Source: Lineus longissimus
Taxonomy: Eukaryota > Nemertea > Pilidiophora > Heteronemertea > Lineidae
Length of the DNA: 64,000 nucleotides
Direction of reading: 5' to 3'
Assembly: GCF_910592395.1 (NCBI RefSeq)
Contig: NC_088325.1
Location: forward strand, 2,569,501-2,633,500
Part shown: one piece after another, positions 32,226 through 43,592 of the stretch
How the letters are laid out: the number at the start of each line of letters is the position of its first letter
Numbering within the stretch: the first letter of the stretch is position 1
Translations under genes and position numbers: made by a program
Notes under the pieces: generated by a model
Told to the model about the DNA's origin: nothing
Database searches by the model: none
What the model saw: the letters and a program-made list of their open reading frames with translations, nothing else

Positions 32226-32650
32226 TCCACTTAAAAAAGTTTCATCCTTGATGAAACTAACTCACAAGGAATACTTAGTACCAAATCACCATAAAAATAA
32301 TCACCATTCTCACAGACACAATACTACTAAAAAAACACCTTACAAAAAAACACCATTCTCACAGACACAATACTACTAAAAAAACACCTTACAAGCATCT
32401 TTTACAACCGAAATAGTCTAACAGTCAATCGACTGTGCCACAAAATTATCTGTGCAAGTACAAATATTGTTTATATAACAACTACAATGCAGTCAGAACC
32501 AATATTTGAGAAAGTATCAAGCTACTGATAATAAAGTAATACTTCACAAGTACACTTAGACATTCTTAATATACAAGTACAGAATGTACATAATGCTAAA
32601 TATTCTCTTGACCATGAATTACGCATTCATCATACAAAGTCTCGAAACAG
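32226..32650 (-). other. Gypsy 3' untranslated region
   Basis: Between RNase H and the 3' LTR. Contains a 49-bp tandem duplication ('caccattctcacagacac...', starts 32302 and 32351). The sense-strand text next to the LTR ends AAGTGGA, a short purine tract where the polypurine tract should be. Confidence 0.6.
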
Positions 32651-33876
32651 TCCAATGAAAGTCTCTTTGTTATCAAATCACTTATCCAGTCTCGATAGAG
32701 CGTCTGCCAACACATTATCACGTCATTTAATGTGCTGAACCTCCAAATCGTATTGTTGCAATGCAAGACACCATCGCATAAGTCTCTGATTGTTATTTTT
32801 CATTTTTGCCAAGAACACTAACGGGTTATGATCCGTGAACACTTTCACAGGAAAACTAGGCGAGTCCAAGTACACAGCAAAGTGCTCCAAAGACAAAACC
32901 AAAGCAAGTGTCTCCTTTTCAATAGTGGAGTAGTTAACCTGGTGCTTATTTAGTTTCCGAGAAAAAGTAACACACCGGACGGTCAATGCCGTCTTGATCT
33001 TCTTGCATCAAGACCCCCCCCCCCCCCCATGGCATGATCACTGGCATCAGTTGCAAGCGTGAACGGTTTGGCATAATCTGGTGCTAACAGAACAGGCTCA
33101 CTGACCAACACAGCCTTTGCTTTCACAAAGCTATCCTGACGTTCACGGTTCCATTCCAATGGAACATTCTTCTTCAACAAATTGGTGAGCGGAGCTACCA
33201 CCTGGGACAAGTTTGGGCAGAATCGCCGGTAGAAACCTATCATACCGAGAAATCGCATCAACGATTTCCTATCATGAGGCGGTGGGTATTCCACCATCAC
33301 CTTAACCTTCGCTTCGTCTGGTCTCACCTGGCCGAATCCTAACTTATGCTCTAGATAGAGAACCTCAGCGTGGACAAACTCGCTCTTTACCAAATTTATG
33401 GTCAGATTAGCCACTGTGCATCTATCAAAAAATGCTCGCATTGATGCCAAGTGTTGTGCAAATGTGTCATGCCCCAAAATTGCATCATCCTGGAACGACT
33501 CACAACCATCCACCCCTGTAAACACCTTATTGATCAATCTCTGGTATGTACTTGAAGCACCTTTTAGACCAAAAGGCATGACTTTATACTGGTAAAGACC
33601 ATTTGGAGTTGCAAAAGCTGTGAGCTACTTAGCTCTGTCTGTCAAGGGGATAGCCCAGTATCCCTTGAGCATGTCAAAAGTTGTAATGAACTTAGCCTTG
33701 CCAACTTTTTCAATGCAGTCGTCAACACGCTTGTTTGGGAAACTGTCGCCCTTTGACAATGCATTGAGGCGCCGAAAATCTTGGCATAGCCGATACTGAC
33801 CATTCTTTTTTGGCACTAAAACACAAGGTGAGCTCCATTCTGAATTGCTAAGTTCTACTAAGTCATTCGCCAACAA
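32650..33876 (-). pseudogene. Gypsy reverse transcriptase / RNase H, broken
   Basis: The first RT segment, 33876-33625, has 'PKKNGQYRLCQDFRRLN' and the catalytic-Asp motif 'TTFDMLKGYWAIPL', then a stop. The second, 33579-32983, has 'MPFGLKGASSTYQRL', the active-site box as 'FQDD' (usual form YxDD), and 'FLGMIGFYRRFCPN'. RNase H begins at 'TLATDASDHAMGG' and is broken by a C-tract at about 33007-33022 (G run in sense), then continues at 32986-32723 with 'STIEKETLAL' (Glu) and 'FTDHNPL' (Asp). At least two disruptions make it non-functional. Confidence 0.85.
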
Positions 33877-34298
33877 ATATTGGACTTCCTCATCTTGCGA
33901 TTCACTTTTTTATGATTTACCCTATATGGATGTTGTTTGACAGGTTTTGCAACTCCTACATCAATATCATGTTGGATGAGAGGGGTCTGAGTAGGCACAT
34001 CCCAGAATAAATGCTTGTATTCAAGAATTAGCCCATTGACCGCTTTGCGATGAGCAGGATTCTTGATGTGGCCAAGTTTGGCATCAAGGTTTTTCAAAAC
34101 ATCTGAATTTCGCAGCTTTGGCGAACAACCCGCTTTTTCTCCAAGACCCGACTCACTTTCATCACCCTCAACATCCGTCAACAACAAAACAGGTTTACAG
34201 GATTTGTCAACATTCTCATCATCGTTACCATTATACTTTTTAAGCATGTTGACATGGCAGAGTCTGTTTTTCTTTGTGCGATCTGGAGTACGCACCAC
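33858..34298 (-). pseudogene. Gypsy integrase C-terminal (GPY-like) and linker to RT
   Basis: 'VRTPDRTKKNRLCHVNML' resembles the end of the integrase C-terminal GPY/F module of gypsy elements. It is followed by an acidic linker and 'LIQHDIDVGVAKPVKQHPYR', the typical entry into the RT domain. Its position between integrase core and RT is direct evidence for the integrase-first order. Confidence 0.75.
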
Positions 34299-34323
34299 AT
34301 AATTTAGGTCATTGACCTTGCGC

Positions 34324-35443
34324 TCAATAAAATATGGGCCAGAAAACTTGGCCTGCAGGGCTTTTTCGCGTATATGGCAAAAGCACTAGCACCTGATCCC
34401 CAGGACTGAAAGTCCTTTCCCTGCTCTTCTTGTCGTACCACGACTTCATCTTTGATTGCGTTTCCCCAAGATTAGATTCTGCCATCTCGCCAGCTTCAGA
34501 CAACTTTAGTCTAAAGTCTGCAACATAGTCCAAAAGATTCACTTCCTTGTCTAAATCATCTTCATTTAGCCATGATTCTTTTAACAACCTGAGAGGACCA
34601 CGGACTCCATGTCCAAACACAAGTTCAAATGGACTGAACCCTAAAGACTCCTGCACGCATTCTCGTGCAGCAAATAACACTAAAGGTACACCTTCATCCC
34701 ACGACTTCTTATGGTCAAAACAGTATGCTGTTAACATGTTTTTTAATGTGGCATGGAACCGTTCCAATGCACCTTGGGATTCTGGGTGGTAAGCACTGAA
34801 AGTTAGGTGGTTAATCCCCAACTGATCCATGACTTGGGCAAAAACCTTGGACATGAAATTGGACCCTTGGTCCGACTGTAACGCGTGCTTGGGTAACCCT
34901 ACCCAGCTGAAGAATTTTACCAAACTTTTTATTACAGACTTGGCTGTTATATTCCTCAGAGGGAATGCCTCTGGGAACCTGGTTGAGGTACACATGATTG
35001 TCAACAGGTACTGGTTTCCACTAGAAGTCCTAGGAAGCGGACCTACACAGTCTATCAAAATCTTTGCAAAAGCTTCCCCTACAGAAGGTATAGGATGGTG
35101 TGGAGCGGGAGGGATACCTGGTTAGGTTTGTCAACCATTTGGCAGGTGTGGCATTGTCTACAATACCGTACAATGTCAGATCGAAGACCTGGCCAAAAAA
35201 ATGCATTAGTATGCGATGGTAAGTTTTTGTGATGCCTAAGTGTGCACCCATTAGCGAACCGTGGGCCATTTTCAGTACTTCTGATCTGCGTGATTTTGGA
35301 ACCACAATCTGGTGTCTATAGCGCCAGCTTTCATAACAAGCTGCATCAGGAGGTCGCCAACTCCTCATTAGGACGACAGAATTTTTATAGAAAAACACTG
35401 GTTCCTTCCCCGCTCTTACACAACTCCCTGATCTCTGGATCAC
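34324..35443 (-). pseudogene. Gypsy integrase, frameshifted
   Basis: The zinc-binding start has 'HGSLMGAHLGITKTYHR' (two His) in the frame 35443-35030; the two Cys fall in another frame because of a shift near 35180. The catalytic core, 35058-34324, is open and shows the DDE triad: Asp in 'IDCVGPLP', Asp in 'LQSDQGSNF' and Glu in 'GALERFHATLKN'. It would insert the cDNA, but the shift separates the two domains. Confidence 0.85.
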
Positions 35444-35665
35444 CGTCCTGCTCTTTGATCAGGAGATCTATACTAGTAGGCAAAACACTGACGTTGTTAC
35501 AATTGCCCTCAACGTCAGTTGACGGGTTACCGGAAAAATCTTTTCCGACAGTACTGGCATCTTCTATGATTACACAGTCATCATCACTATCATCTATCAC
35601 AATAGGCTCTTTCGCCTTACCCAACTCGCTTTGAGTTTCACATCTACATAATCATGATCAACATT

Positions 35666-36205
35666 CTAATCAAAAATGTTACAATCCTCAAGCATGCCAA
35701 GATAATTTTCTGGATCACTTGGTGTATTTTGAGCAGCCAACGACTTTGCTCTAGTCATATGTCTAGATATCTCTATATATCTAGGCACACATGAGGGGAA
35801 AATACCAGGAAATTCTTCCTCCAACAGACTAGTGTTGTTCTCAGATACAGGCTTTACAGTCAAAATTGGTTGAACCTTAACCAAACCACCAGCCAAATCG
35901 TTACCAAGTATAAAATCAACACCTGGAACAGGCGATGACTGTCGAACACCTACTAAAGCATCACCGTTAAAAACATTACAATTGAGAACAATCTTATGTA
36001 ACATTACAGCAAGAGTTTGGTCAGTGTCGGACCATGGGCCTAACCCAACAACATTCTCTAAAATGGGGCTCTGAGAAGCCCCAGTGTCTCGTAAAACTTT
36101 CAGTGGTACTTTTTTGTCTCCCACAGACACATAACCCTCAGACACAAATGGTCTGTACTGCTCACTGATCTCATCAGACACTCTTTGCCAATTAGTACTA
36201 ACCAA
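35666..36205 (-). pseudogene. Gypsy aspartic protease region
   Basis: Open for 179 codons. The active-site motif is 'LRDTGASQS' (Asp-Thr-Gly) and the flap/second half is 'VDFILGNDLAGG'. It follows Gag and precedes integrase, and should process the polyprotein. The DTG is intact, but the joins to its neighbours are broken. Confidence 0.75.
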
Positions 36206-37444
36206 AGAATTGGCGAGTTCTTATTGTTACCTGAAGTTTTCCTTGCAAGGATTGTGCAGTCTGCCATTCTGTGCCCTTCCATTTTATAATAGAAACACGA
36301 CATTTTGACATTTGGTTTGGACACACTCGAATCAGAATTACCAGAACTATTTGAGTAACCGTGGCTACTCTGTGCCCCACTTGCAGAAACCCCACTAGCA
36401 CTAGTTGCCAGAGTTTTAGACTCACTTTTCCTTTTATTTTGATGGTGATTTTGCCCCTGAGACGCTTGTTTACCAAAAAAAACTCTTTTTGTGAGTGAGC
36501 ACATAATCATCAGCCAACACGGCCGCTTCGTGTAGTTTGGTAACATTTCGTTCATCTAAATACGTCCGAACCTCAGAAGGCAGCTGTCTTTTGAATTCCT
36601 CAATGAGGACAAGTTGCTTTAGGTCTTGGAAACTTTCCTCAACCTCAACAGAAGAACACCACTTCTCAAAAGACACTTCTTTTTCCCTGGCAAACTCAAC
36701 ATAGGTCTGACTGTCACCCTTCTTTTGTGACCTAAACGTTTGCCTGTATGCTTCAGGCACCACCTCGTACGCTTTCAAAATAGCCGCTTTTACCGCTGGA
36801 TAGTCAGATGAATGGTTTAACGACAGACTAGAATAGGCCTCTTGAGCCTTCCCTTTCAAAACGCTCTAGACCAACAATGCCCAATGATCCCTCGGCCATG
36901 CCAAATTTGTGTCTACCTTCTCAAAATGTGCAAAAAACTTGTCAACATTTTTGTCATCAAATGGCGGGACCAACCGTACATTTCTACTAGCATCAAAAGT
37001 GCCGCCCGTACCAACACCACGAGCGGTAGCTCGATGCCTTTCCTCCGCTTAATCTGCCTCACGTAATCTAACCGCTTGTTCTACTTCCTTTTCTTTCAGA
37101 GCAAGCATCTGCTCAGTCTCTACACTTTTCATTTTGATTTGAAAGTCTAACTCCTTCTCACGCATTAGGAAGTTTTGCTTCATTTCGGCCAATTTGAGGC
37201 GTGAGAGAGTGACAGCCTCACTCTCATCCTCCTCATTCTCATCCACCACCTCAAACTGAATCTCATTCACAACACCTGCTTTCACAAGCTCGTCCACCAA
37301 CCGACTCAAAAATTGAGTCCTCTTCAACTTCGGATCAATGACCACCTTATAATGAGTAGCCAAAGCCACCAAATCAGCTTTCTTATAGGTTTCTAAAATA
37401 TCCCACTGTGGATCCGCTACAAACTCTTTTACATCAAAAGGCAT
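36200..37444 (-). pseudogene. Gypsy Gag, SCAN-like, interrupted
   Basis: Starts MPFDVKEFVADPQWDIL at 37444; a charged coiled-coil segment runs to an in-frame stop at about 37050, and another stop lies near 36870. The segment 36859-36470 ('KGKAQEAYSSLSL', 'VVPEAYRQTFR', 'YVEFAREKEVSFEKWC', 'EEFKRQLPSEVRTYLDE') matches the SCAN-like capsid domain of GmrI-type Gags. A zinc-knuckle segment follows in another frame near 36300, as 'CFYYKMEGHRMADC', in which the second Cys is Tyr. Non-functional. Confidence 0.8.
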
Positions 37445-38125
37445 GGTTACATATGTACACTGTGTTCAGAGTAAATACTCAGGCTGAGTCAAAAGTATGA
37501 TACTACATACACTGCCAGGTAAAAAGTGTAAGAAATACTGTACACAGCTACAGAACCATCACCAAAAGAACCAGCAGGCAGGTTCTCACTAAAAATAATA
37601 AATCCAGAATATGACAGATTTATAACACAGACAGTTGCTGCGTCTGAAACTCACATAAAAGACAAGTTTAGCCTACTCAACATATTTTACATATATCACC
37701 CAAAATATGGAACTGCATGACAAGACACAAAAATACACAAATCCTGTGTAGGGCCTACAACAAATCTTAGCGTTTGCTATTGAAGACGTTCAAAACTTGA
37801 CACACATTCGCAAAAAGTGGCGATCAGAAGTAAAATCTCACAAAAGTAACACTTGACACTTGCGTGGCCAGTAATTTACCACATCAAACTTATGTTACAG
37901 TTAGTACCGGTGCGGTACACAGATAAGTCACAAATGGACATCACAGGGTTCAACACACTCTTGAACTCGGGCGACAAACTTTCGCCCGAAATTGCAGTGC
38001 AGGGTTGTGCATGCATGAACACGTGCCGTTTATAAAATTACAAAAACGTACAGGAAATGTACATGAAAAAAGCACGTGGGTACGGGATATGATGGCGGTG
38101 AAACATTTGGGAAAATCGATCTTGG
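37445..38125 (-). other. Gypsy 5' leader
   Basis: About 680 bp between the primer binding site and gag, without a long sense frame. Parts of it survive as relics at 2818-3208 and 18817-18953. Confidence 0.75.
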
Positions 38126-38126
38126 T

Positions 38127-38143
38127 TCCCGGCCGAGCCCCCA
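38127..38143 (-). other. Primer binding site, tRNA-Pro-like
   Basis: Three bases inside the 5' LTR, the sense strand reads TGGGGGCTCGGCCGGGA. This matches the classic tRNA-Pro primer site except for one base (G for T in the middle). Confidence 0.8.
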
Positions 38144-38146
38144 ATT

Positions 38147-38390
38147 TGTTACGATAGGTCTTAGTCAATCACAAAAAACGTAACTCAAAATGAACTACAC
38201 AAGTCCATTGCACAAATGAACACAAGATCGATTCAAAGAACTACCGATAAGTGTATTTAAAACTGGTACAAAAACTATTATAGAGAATTTACATCTTTTG
38301 ACAGTAACGCCATCCCACCCGACGACTTGCGTCGTCTCCAACCAATTCCTAACCGGCCGGGATGACCGAAGACAACCGAAGGAGGTCACA
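38147..38390 (-). repeat. Gypsy 5' LTR (sense minus)
   Basis: 244 bp, followed by the right target duplication ATAC at 38391-38394. Closer to the LTR at 3209-3452 than to its own 3' LTR in the few differences I compared. Confidence 0.9.
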
Positions 38391-39971
38391 ATACGTGTAG
38401 TCCAAGTTCAATATTGTCAATGCGACGAGTTGTAAATGCTTATACATTTACAAACTTTCAAAAAAAGACTTCTTAAAAAAAGCTTACACATTTTAAAATA
38501 ATAATTTGCCAGAAGATACAAAACCTTCATAAATCGTCATAAAAGGTTTTTAAGACAAGAAATATGAGTCCTCAAAAGAACAACGTTTCCAGGGAAACCG
38601 ATCGGCTCCACCTGTTCGACCAACTATGATTTGCAAAATGCATGGCCGTACAAATTTCATGCCAAGAAGTTCACTCAAAACGTTGTAAAATGATGACTTT
38701 ATCCAATGGCCTCTTTCGGTAAAAAACTCCTAATTATATTATAACCTCCTGGTAATATCCATGGAAATTAGCTGAGTTAATAGACTTTTGCCGTGCCTAT
38801 CAATCGTGCCGGCTGAATCATATAAATAGATACTATTAACATTGTGGCGGTGTAGTTCCCATTGTTTGCCCTCCCACTTCACACCACGTCAGTAAGTTTT
38901 ATAAGTGCGGGAGGGCTTGCGATAAGGAAAATGGCCAAACGGACGTCATCACCCCGGTTATTCAGATCTCAAACAGAGGGGCAACACCCATTCTGACCAG
39001 AGTTGCTGATGCCCGATTTTATATGCACCCAGCGAAGATTTTTCAATAAGGCACCAGAAAATCTCTTTCAAAGTCAAGAAAGCATCTGACCACGAACGAT
39101 TAATGACTTCCTTCGGATCTCAGAACATTAACCAAGAGATTGACATCTGACACATATCATTTGATTCAGTAAGGTAGATTTAGGGAAAAAGCAAGCTCGC
39201 ATTCAAAGATCGATAAAGACGACTTTGTTTACATTTGATTCGGGCGAAACCACGGTCATTTGAATGAATCTAAATAAGCAAATAGGTTGAATAAGTAATG
39301 AATGCATTCCAAATCTTCCCTACATCCGAAAGCAAGCATTTAAATTACGAGATACAATGGTTTCCTGCAGTACAAGACGATTTCATGAGACTTCATAGAA
39401 TATTTTCCATTGGATGTATATGAATAATGACCCGATCGACTGTATGTGACTGTATGTGACTATGCAGACAACCAGGCTAGATCTAAAGAATAATCTAGTC
39501 CAGGTAACCTCGACCCTATCCGCCGCACAGCGGAGGATCGAGGTAGCCTCGTTGATTTCCCCGAGGCGAACCTTACATTTTCAGTGCATACAGTGGATGC
39601 ACTGTCATACCGAGCGCTCTAGTATTGCAGATTTTTCACTAGGATCGAGGTTACCCATCCAATATAAAAACACATGACCGGACACCTGAATCTTACGCCC
39701 CCAATTCGAGTTAATGACGAGTTCATTGCCGTCAAGTACTCATCTCTGTAATGAGAGAATGGAGGAGACTGGTGAAAGAGTCTAAGAATAATCCAGAACG
39801 GAAGAAAACTGAAATCACAATGTTTTATGAATATTTATAGACTTTCCATTATGACCAACAGCCTCAATACCTCAATCTATCATCTTTTGATTTCAGTTGC
39901 CACTATCAAGACGAACTCATACCAGTTAGCCCACACCAGTCTCCCTGGAAGAAACCTCTCGAAGCGATTTG
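38391..39971. other. Unit 6 left part, non-coding
   Basis: The MCQMSISW frame is broken by a stop (about 39120) and the TATA block is mutated to TATATGAA (39417). The block before the gene is shortened: a piece corresponding to 'ccacctccaattcccc...' is deleted near 39880. No gene seen. Confidence 0.5.
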
Positions 39972-41387
39972 CTAACCAACTGGGGTAAACCGTCTAGCGT
40001 ATTTTATTGTCTCCTTGCTCTTTCCTTTACCCATATCTTTAATAGTTCGTACGGGTGATAATAGAACGCTATTAGGTAGCATTACTATTCTGCGTTCTTT
40101 TCGATATTTACTATGTTTCCGCGGTATCCCAATATGCCAATTCCTGACCGAAACAAAGGTCACCGTATTGATCTTTGTGACAGTTTTCAAAGGAGCCAGG
40201 GGAGAGCATATGTCTCTGATAAATATTACACTGGAGAAGAAGTTTTTGTTTCCGTGTAAAAGTAAAGTCGTTGATGCCTTTCGATAGATTGAAAAGTATA
40301 AACAACGCGGGATCGAAAAAACTTCCAATCGCGTTCTAGGCTTAGGAAAGGCACGATATAATGCAAGAAATCCTTTATCTGGCCTTTTATAGAGTAAGAT
40401 ATGACCTTGTCGGCTGACGCAATAATATCCCTGGTCAGGCTGTCTTACTGTTTGCCAACTATTCAGTTTAAAAGGCGCCTCCTGCCCGCCTATCCAAGTT
40501 ATATTAGATACGGTGAGAGTCTGACGAAGCCAGGTCCGTTTGAGAACACAACCAATTGCAATGGTTTTTTTCAAGAGAAGCGGCTGGGTAAACACGGATC
40601 CCAAAGTTGAGCATGGGTGATGACGAAGTAGGATTATTGTATCATAACGACCAGATAATATTTCAAGCAACCAAAGGAAAACCGGTTTAGATCCATTTCT
40701 CCGGGGAACGAGGTGGAGCAGCCATAATTTCCCGTTGTGAATTTCACTGAACATTACAGTAAAACGAGAGGAAACAGACACATTATGAACGAATGCATAA
40801 ACATTCCTTTGTTCAGGTTGGTAGACAAGTATATTTCTTAAAACATGAACATGTCCTCTATCATCTCGATGAACAAATAGTATCAAATTAGAATTGTCGT
40901 CAAACATAAACAGCCTGGCTTCATATTTATTCAAAATGACTGATACGGGGGGTTTGAAAACGACTGGTTCAGAAACTCTGTACATTTGGGTTCTTTTTTT
41001 CTGAAAGAGCAGTTGTTAAAGTGTAAGTAGATGAGAGCTGCACTGCTTTTTATTCTTGTTCCCACAGTACAGTGAGACTTTAACCAGGGACCGATAAACT
41101 TCTGGACGGAATGCCTAATGGTATGATTTACTGCCACAATTTGTATCATATTTGACTTTGAGACAGATTTTTGCTATACCACGATCGAGTCTTGGCATGT
41201 GATAAAACCTTACCTCTTCTTGATACATAAGCCATCCTCTAGTAATCTTCACATCCTCCCTCTCCAAACATGTTGCCTTCTCACTGTGCAGTCGGCAAAC
41301 ATGGCCGCCATTATGCCCCCGGGTATTAATAGTTTTGCAACTTAGCACCAAAAAGCAAACAAATGCGCAATGACACCTCGACCGCAT
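39972..41387 (-). CDS. Array gene copy 6: putative secreted protein, family unknown (type II centre)
   Basis: Exon 1 is 41387-41214 (58 codons, MRSRCHCAFVCFLVLSC) and exon 2 is 41000-39972 (342 codons plus stop); the intron is 213 bp and phase 0, giving about 400 aa. It is the only intact copy with the type II centre ('FTQPLLLKKTIAIGCV', 'SNITWIGGQEAPFKLNSW', 'ILLYKRPDKGFLALYRAF'). Against the frameshifted copy 5, replacements cluster in the first third of exon 2 ('HLVPRRNGSKPVFLWLL' versus 'HRVRRRRGYKPVVFKLL'), while the last ~100 residues are nearly the same. Sequons HNVS and SNIT are present. Function unknown. Confidence 0.75.
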
Positions 41388-42454
41388 GTTGTTATCAGCA
41401 AAACTTGGCTGAATAATTTCTCGATCATGTGTAACCTTCTTGTAAAACCTGCTTCGGATGGGGACCATTGTCAGTTATTGCCGAAAATGTACGATATCAC
41501 TATATCAAACACAGGGCATGATTATGACCACTGGGCAGTATTAATAAACTTTGCATTAATTCATCCAACATTTTGACCTAATTCAATCAAAGATCTGATT
41601 GGCTTTTTTCAAACAACAACATTTCAACATGAGAGAGCATCAGAACTATTTCTGTGAAGCCGAAAATAGTGCCGGTATTTTAGAAATACATGTAATTCAA
41701 TTTTATAACAAGCATTATTGCCGGCTGTTACTGTAGAAGAATTATAATAAGACACACGTGGCAGCACCTTGGACACTTTTATTGAATTTCCCATTTGCAA
41801 GCAACAAGTTGGCGATGATCGTTCGGCCGAACAATTGATCCGGGTATTTCCGAGTATGATTAGGACAAGCGAACATTGCCGAAAGGAAGGGGACTTTACT
41901 AAATGGGAGACTGCCGTACGAACGCACAAACTGAATCCAAACATGCTCGCGCGCTGCAGTGACGGCAAACACTCCACAAGTTGAACCTTTGCCCGAGATG
42001 CCACTTCAAAGTTTATATTTCATTCCTTTATACTTCATTTTTGCCATCTATAGTCGATCCTTTTATCACTTGAATTACCCTGAAACAGCGTGGTAATTCA
42101 AATTACTATACCGGCTACTGGCCGCTGGATATTGACAATAGACCCGACGAAAATCTCTGTTGGTTGGTGAAATTCAGGGGCGAATGGTTTGAAAGGCGCT
42201 GCTGCACAGTTGTTTTTGATAATATTGCTAACGATACTTAAAATTACCTGCGTCATTTTATCATGTGGATGAACGAAATCAATATGCATTTTTGGCCCAC
42301 CCGGTATCATAACGAACATTTTGTAGTTTTTTCTCTAAACTCGTGAGTGCCAGGAAGGCAGTGGGAATCAAATTCTCCATTCAAAGGTCGGTAAGAAACG
42401 GCATTCGCATGGTATTGGGAGCCTACATGCCGTCGAAGTAACCGCTCACATACC
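41388..42454. other. Unit 6 upstream region of gene copy 6
   Basis: Contains the open minus segment at 41742-41972 and a YHLNYPET plus segment frameshifted by an extra T near 42093. The sequence near 41970 is the uninterrupted target of the Ngaro insertion. Confidence 0.5.
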
Positions 42455-42760
42455 GATCCCGATGGCCGAGTGGTGCAGGCATCCGCCTCAGAAATGAAAG
42501 GTCGAGCAGTCGTGGAAGTCGAAAGTTCACCGTGGTTTATGAAATTTGGCACTGTATACATATGTACTTCCGGTAATCACCTATGCGCCGTCGACGAAAC
42601 CGGAAAAGCTCACCTACCGATCCCGATGGCCCAGTGGCCCAGGCGACCGCCTAATAAATGGAAGGTCGAGCAGTCATAGAAGTCGAAGATACACCGTGCT
42701 TTATGAAATGTGGCATTCCACTACTAAAACACTCTCTCTCCCTGGTTCAGGAAACGAGAC
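42455..42760 (+). repeat. Two tandem tRNA-Ser/Leu-like SINE blocks
   Basis: Copies start at 42455 and 42619. The first reads TGGCCGAGTGG, an exact match to the A box of eukaryotic tRNA-Ser/Leu genes, the best-preserved one in the window. Confidence 0.55.
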
Positions 42761-43250
42761 TACTCATCGCTTTATTGATCAACAGCAAGATAATGTGTTT
42801 TTCACGATGTTGTATCCGATATCTCACTTGCATCGATCGAGTGCGGATTGCAACTAAATGTTGTATTGTTGGGAGACAATGCCCTCTAGAAAATTCAATT
42901 TTTTTTCTCTTGTAGGGAGGGAAACAAGAAATACATACTTGTAGTCCAAGTTCAAAATTGTCATTGCGACGAGTTGTAAATGCTTATATATTTACAAACT
43001 TTCAAAAAGTGACTTCTTAAAAAAGCTTACACATTTTAAAATAATAATTTGCCATATGATACGAAACCTTCATAAATCGTCAGAAAGGTTTTAAGACAAG
43101 AAATATGAGTTCTCAAATGAACAACGTTTCCAGGGAAACCGATCGGCTCCACTTGTTCGACCAATTATGATTTGCAATGCATGTCCGTACCAATTTCATG
43201 TCAGCAAGTTCACTCAAAACGTTGTAAAATGATGACTTTATCCAATGGCC

Positions 43251-43592
43251 TTGTACGAATGGCGGGCGGCGGGCATATATATATATAGTGTATTTATTCA
43301 CTCCATACAGTCCAGCAAGGTATTCCAGGCTTCTCTACAAGCAGTAGTTCTAGTCCTCCCTTGAAGGTTGTCTTGGCTATTGTGCACTTTAGCTATATCT
43401 TCTAAATACCCGACATACAAATTCTATTATACAAGTGTCTAACTAACATAACTCATCCACTCTAAGCCCATTCAGGATAGGCCATTGTGACCATTGTAAG
43501 TTCCATTCCTGATCGTGGTTTGGTCAGTTTCAGACCAGGGCAAGCACGACTGGCCAATCCTTAAAGGGAACATTTCCCACAGCCTCTTGTGG
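43251..43592. mobile_element. ~340-bp insertion of unknown type in unit 7
   Basis: Unit 6 reads directly from 'atccaatggcc' to the ggtaaaaaactcc text; here ~340 bp with a TA microsatellite (43277-43287) and no open frame lies between. No clear terminal repeats; possibly a retroposon 3' fragment. Confidence 0.5.

Larger units (their letters stand above)
31981..38390 (-). mobile_element. Ty3/gypsy LTR retrotransposon, GmrI-like domain order
   Basis: 6410 bp bounded by 244-245-bp LTRs with TG...CA ends and a 4-bp ATAC target duplication; sense is minus. Domain order along the sense strand is Gag (37444-36200), protease (36205-35666), integrase (35443-34324), then RT and RNase H (33876-32650). 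Integrase ahead of RT is the copia order, but the RT, RNase H and SCAN-like Gag are gypsy type. This combination defines the GmrI group. Every domain is interrupted by stops or shifts, so the copy is dead although the LTRs remain similar. Confidence 0.9.
38391..42940. repeat. Tandem array unit 6
   Basis: 4.55 kb. The left part is near-identical to unit 1 (3453 onward); it contains an intact gene copy and two SINE-like blocks. Confidence 0.85.

Noticed and set aside
33007-33022. Programmed frameshift in the gypsy RNase H
   Set aside because: The C tract looks like simple slippage, and the element has several other stops and shifts.
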